From: Streptomyces sp. SID13726
Lineage (GTDB): Bacteria; Actinomycetota; Actinomycetes; Streptomycetales; Streptomycetaceae
Assembly: GCF_010548375.1 (NCBI RefSeq)
Contig: NZ_JAAGLY010000021.1
Coordinates: 62,001 to 126,000, forward strand
Reading direction: 5' to 3'
DNA: 64,000 bases
The notes beneath the pieces are model-generated. The model was not told the origin of the DNA. It did not search any database and saw only the letters and a program-made list of their open reading frames with translations. The stretch's first letter is position 1. Each line of letters opens with the position of its first letter. The position numbers and the translations under genes are program-made. Of this stretch, positions 61,703-64,000 are shown one piece after another.

Positions 61703-62437
61703 GTGGCAGCGACCACGGAGCAAGAACAGCACACCGGCACCTCCGCACCGCGCCGCCGCGGCGGCGGGCCGATCGCCATGGCGGTCAGCGTCTTCGGTGA
61801 ACTCCTCATCACGGCGGGCCTGGTGCTCGGCCTGTTCGTCGTCTACTCCCTGTGGTGGACGAACGTCGTCGCCGACCGCGTGGCCGACAAACAGGCCGAC
61901 AAGGTCCGGGACGGCTGGCTGCAACGGGACACCGGTCCCGGCGCGCTGGACACCAAGAACGGCATCGGCTTCCTGCACGTCCCCGCGATGAGGAACGGCG
62001 AGGTCCTGGTCGAGAAGGGCACCTCGACGAAGATCCTCAACGACGGTGTCGCCGGCTACTACACCGACCCCGTCAAGGCCGCGCTCCCCACCAGCGGCAA
62101 GGAGGGCAACTTCACCCTCGCCGCCCACCGCGACGGCCACGGCGCGAAGTTCCACAACATCGACAAGCTCAAGAAGGGCGACCCGATCGTCTTCGAGTCG
62201 AAGGACGACTGGTACGTCTACAAGGTCTACGCCGTCCTCCCCGAGACCTCGAAGTACAACGTCAAGGTCCTCGGCCAGATCCCCAAGGAATCCGGCAAGA
62301 AGAAGGCCGGCCACTACATCACGCTGACGACGTGCACGCCGGTGTACACCTCGCGGTACCGGTACGTGGTGTGGGGGGAGCTGGTGCGGACGGAGAAGGT
62401 GGACAGTGAGCGGACTCCGCCGGAGGAACTGCGCTGA
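61703..62437 (+). CDS. Class E sortase (third)
   Basis: 244 residues. N-terminal helix (about 25-50), catalytic His in 'LAAHRDGHGAKF', Cys in 'ITLTTCTPVYTS', Arg in 'SRYRYVVWGEL'. It resembles the second sortase more than the first, so these two probably arose by duplication, as the adjacent SrtE1/SrtE2 pair in S. coelicolor. GTG start 14 bp after the previous stop. Its stop codon lies in the first unit of a short tandem repeat. Confidence 0.93.
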   Translation: MAATTEQEQHTGTSAPRRRGGGPIAMAVSVFGELLITAGLVLGLFVVYSLWWTNVVADRVADKQADKVRDGWLQRDTGPGALDTKNGIGFLHVPAMRNGEVLVEKGTSTKILNDGVAGYYTDPVKAALPTSGKEGNFTLAAHRDGHGAKFHNIDKLKKGDPIVFESKDDWYVYKVYAVLPETSKYNVKVLGQIPKESGKKKAGHYITLTTCTPVYTSRYRYVVWGELVRTEKVDSERTPPEELR

Positions 62438-62467
62438 CTCCGCGCTGACTCCGCGCTGACTCCGCGC
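62431..62467. repeat. Three 11-bp tandem repeats over the sortase stop
   Basis: GCGCTGACTCC three times (62431, 62442, 62453) plus GCGC. The TGA of the third sortase is in the first unit. Confidence 0.9.
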
Positions 62468-62473
62468 GCTCAC

Positions 62474-62487
62474 GTGATCCAGATCAC
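62474..62487. promoter_or_regulatory. Crp-like palindrome
   Basis: GTGATC-CA-GATCAC, perfect 6-bp arms. It resembles the GTG-N8-CAC core of Streptomyces Crp sites. It lies 86 bp upstream of the I36-type gene's start. Confidence 0.5.
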
Positions 62488-62522
62488 TTGTGGGCCGCTC
62501 GCGCCTCCTTGCCCCCTCGATG

Positions 62523-62551
62523 TCGATGAAAATACGATGAGATTTCATCGA
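62523..62551. promoter_or_regulatory. Inverted repeat upstream of the I36-type gene
   Basis: TCGATGAAA (62523-62531) and TTTCATCGA (62543-62551), perfect 9-bp arms with an 11-base spacer, in an AT-rich patch just before the ribosome site. Operator or RNA hairpin; not decidable. Confidence 0.5.
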
Positions 62552-62572
62552 ATGACTGTTCGAGGGGGAAAT

Positions 62573-63034
62573 TTGCAGTCTTCAAGAAAGATGGCCGTCG
62601 TAGGTGTCGCCACTGCCCTGATGTCCGTTGCGGGCATTTCCCAGGCCGGCGCACTCTCGTACTCGGGGACCACTTGCGAGAGCCTTCGCCCGTGTCTTTC
62701 CCTGTACTACAACTCCAACCAACAGGGCTCGCACACCAGCTTCTACGGATATGGCGACCTCGACAATCTGGCCGGTTACACCTTCGCCTCGGATTCCGCG
62801 GGGAAGGGACAGCCGGTCAAGAACAATGCCGCGTCGGCGTACTTCTCCTCGAAGACCCCCGACGAAAGTGCGGTCATCTATTTCAACAGCAACCAGGGCG
62901 GCGCCTGTGACTGGCTCTGGGCGCAGGGCGGTCGGTACTCCATCGCGAACCGGCTGAACAAGACGTACAACGAGAACGCTTCCCTCCGGGTGAAGGACGG
63001 AAGCGCGGGTCTGAGCGACTGCTATCAGTTCTGA
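62573..63034 (+). CDS. Secreted peptidase inhibitor-like protein (family I36)
   Basis: 153 residues from a TTG with GAGGGGGA 3 bases upstream; ATGs at 62537 and 62552 are also in frame but have no ribosome site. Signal peptide (about 1-26; 'MAVVGVATALMSVAGISQAGA'). The mature part has the crystallin-like Y/F-G repeat pattern and cysteines of I36 inhibitors ('CLSLYYNSNQQGSHTSFYGYGDL', 'YFNSNQGGACDW'). It could inhibit an extracellular peptidase; inferred only. Third-position A/T is frequent, unlike its left neighbours. Confidence 0.8.
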   Translation: MQSSRKMAVVGVATALMSVAGISQAGALSYSGTTCESLRPCLSLYYNSNQQGSHTSFYGYGDLDNLAGYTFASDSAGKGQPVKNNAASAYFSSKTPDESAVIYFNSNQGGACDWLWAQGGRYSIANRLNKTYNENASLRVKDGSAGLSDCYQF

Positions 63035-63107
63035 GCGGGCCAGAAGTCATGCGGGTGCCGGACGCGAGCTCGACGCGTCCGGCACCTTTCACGTCGGAGG
63101 AGTATCC

Positions 63108-64000
63108 ATGTCCAGGCAAGTTGGTCGACCCCTGGGCGGCACCCTTCTCGCCTGCGCCCTGCTGATGGGCACAGCGGCTTGCGAGGGGAGTACGGGAGGC
63201 GCCCCCGGTCGATCGCACACGTTGACGCCGGTGCCGGCCCCGACCGGCGAAAGCCCCGCAGAGCCCTCGGCTCTGGAGAAGTACTTGGAACTTCCGATCG
63301 CCAAGTACGCCTTCAGCGTGGAAGAACTCGATCTGATGTCCCGTGCGGAATGGAAGATCACCAGGGAATGCATGCGCGAGTACGATCTCGCCTACGATCT
63401 CGAACGGTCCGCATCCGCGGCGGAATATCAGCCCGGCAGCAACCGACGTTATGGCGTACTGAACGCCCAGGTGGCCTCGCGGTACGGCTACGAAATTCCC
63501 GATGCGGCGCCTGCCGCGAGCCAGGAGACCGTGTCGGAGAAGCAGCTCCTCGCTCTGAACGGCCGTCCCGGTGGCACCGCGGAAGTGAATGGGCGAAAGG
63601 TGCCGGAAGGCGGCTGCCTGGGGCGGGCGAAGTCGGAGATTCGAGGGCGGTACACCGACGCGAAGGGTGCCGAGGTGGCCAGCTCTATCGCCACCGAGAG
63701 CTTCACGGAATCCCTTGAGGCACCGGATGTCGTGAAGGCGACTCGTGACTGGTCGCAGTGCATGAAGGAAAAGGGCTTCTCGTACAGCACGCCTCTCCAG
63801 GCGCTCGGTGCGGACGAGAACTCCGGGGCGAAGGTCACGCGGCGCGAGATATCCGTCGCGACGACGGACATCGCCTGCAAGGAAAGCACCGGTCTCGTCA
63901 AGATCTGGAGCAGCCGGGAAACCGCGATCCAGGACTCCTTGATCGCGAAGAACCAGACCGACCTCAAGCGCCTGGCCGTGTCCCATCGGAAGGTCGTCAG
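63108..64000 (+). CDS. Putative lipoprotein, cut by the window end
   Basis: At least 297 residues; no stop before base 64000. Signal peptide with a candidate lipobox TAAC (Cys25), a Pro/Ser linker, then a mostly helical charged region with scattered cysteines ('ITRECMREYDL', 'GGCLGRAKSEI', 'WSQCMKEKGFSY', 'DIACKEST'). GGAGGAG before the ATG. No family is recognised. The WSxCM and C-x-x-x pattern suggest disulfide-linked helices. Codons such as GAA, CGA, TTG and AAT are used more than in the genes around the origin. Confidence 0.75.
   Translation, partial: MSRQVGRPLGGTLLACALLMGTAACEGSTGGAPGRSHTLTPVPAPTGESPAEPSALEKYLELPIAKYAFSVEELDLMSRAEWKITRECMREYDLAYDLERSASAAEYQPGSNRRYGVLNAQVASRYGYEIPDAAPAASQETVSEKQLLALNGRPGGTAEVNGRKVPEGGCLGRAKSEIRGRYTDAKGAEVASSIATESFTESLEAPDVVKATRDWSQCMKEKGFSYSTPLQALGADENSGAKVTRREISVATTDIACKESTGLVKIWSSRETAIQDSLIAKNQTDLKRLAVSHRKVV

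Overview
The window is the origin-of-replication region of a Streptomyces chromosome (or that of a very close relative). Base composition is very GC-rich with strong GC3 bias, and GTG and TTG starts are common. The gene order rpmH-dnaA-oriC-dnaN-gnd-recF-dciA-gyrB-gyrA, with rnpA-yidD-yidC-khpB-rsmG-parA-parB running the opposite way, is the Streptomyces arrangement. The sites agree: about 20 DnaA-box-like 9-mers between dnaA and dnaN, nine perfect 14-bp parS sites, and a GGAAT-N18-GTT (SigR-type) promoter before trxB. No transposase, integrase, CRISPR array or restriction system was seen.

Left part (1-10.6 kb): a MATE exporter, the rpsF-ssb-rpsR-rplI operon (minus strand), a small membrane protein, a FemX-type lipid II glycyltransferase with an alanine-racemase-like neighbour, a GT87-type membrane glycosyltransferase and a bifunctional penicillin-binding protein. 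Next (11-25.7 kb): a PadR regulator with a palindromic operator next to inositol-1-phosphate synthase, an MFS transporter, the CCA-adding enzyme, and the conserved cell-envelope/redox run DUF6049-murJ-pseudokinase-sigM-anti-sigma-trxB-trxA. In this run the MurJ flippase and its pseudokinase are separate neighbouring genes.

Centre (25.7-45.7 kb): parB-parA, rsmG, khpB, yidC, yidD, rnpA, rpmH, then divergently dnaA, oriC, dnaN, 6-phosphogluconate dehydrogenase, recF, dciA, gyrB, gyrA and a DUF3566 membrane protein. These genes initiate replication, load the helicase and sliding clamp, set supercoiling and segregate the origin. ParB binds the parS sites, which are scattered between 1.4 and 29 kb, several of them inside genes.

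Right part (45.7-64 kb): tRNA-Ile(GAU), a small secreted protein (DUF6344), a DLW-39 family peptide, a large secreted/anchored protein, a Ser/Thr kinase with about 700 residues of repetitive low complexity, a helix-turn-helix regulator with a palindrome upstream, tRNA-Ala(UGC), two secreted glycoside hydrolases, cyclophilin, rhomboid protease, CrgA, a DUF881 protein and a tightly coupled class E sortase cluster containing a pabA-type amidotransferase. The last 1.5 kb (an I36-type secreted inhibitor and a lipoprotein cut by the window end) has a less GC-biased codon choice and looks accessory.

The points that most deserve a second look are: (i) two parS sites embedded in 32- and 30-bp perfect palindromes between convergent genes, so that parS and a transcription terminator may be the same DNA; (ii) a cluster of perfect DnaA boxes in the rhomboid-crgA intergenic region, about 22 kb from oriC, stronger matches than any box inside oriC; (iii) palindromic operators for the PadR and HTH regulators; (iv) the split MurJ/pseudokinase pair; and (v) the three-sortase operon.
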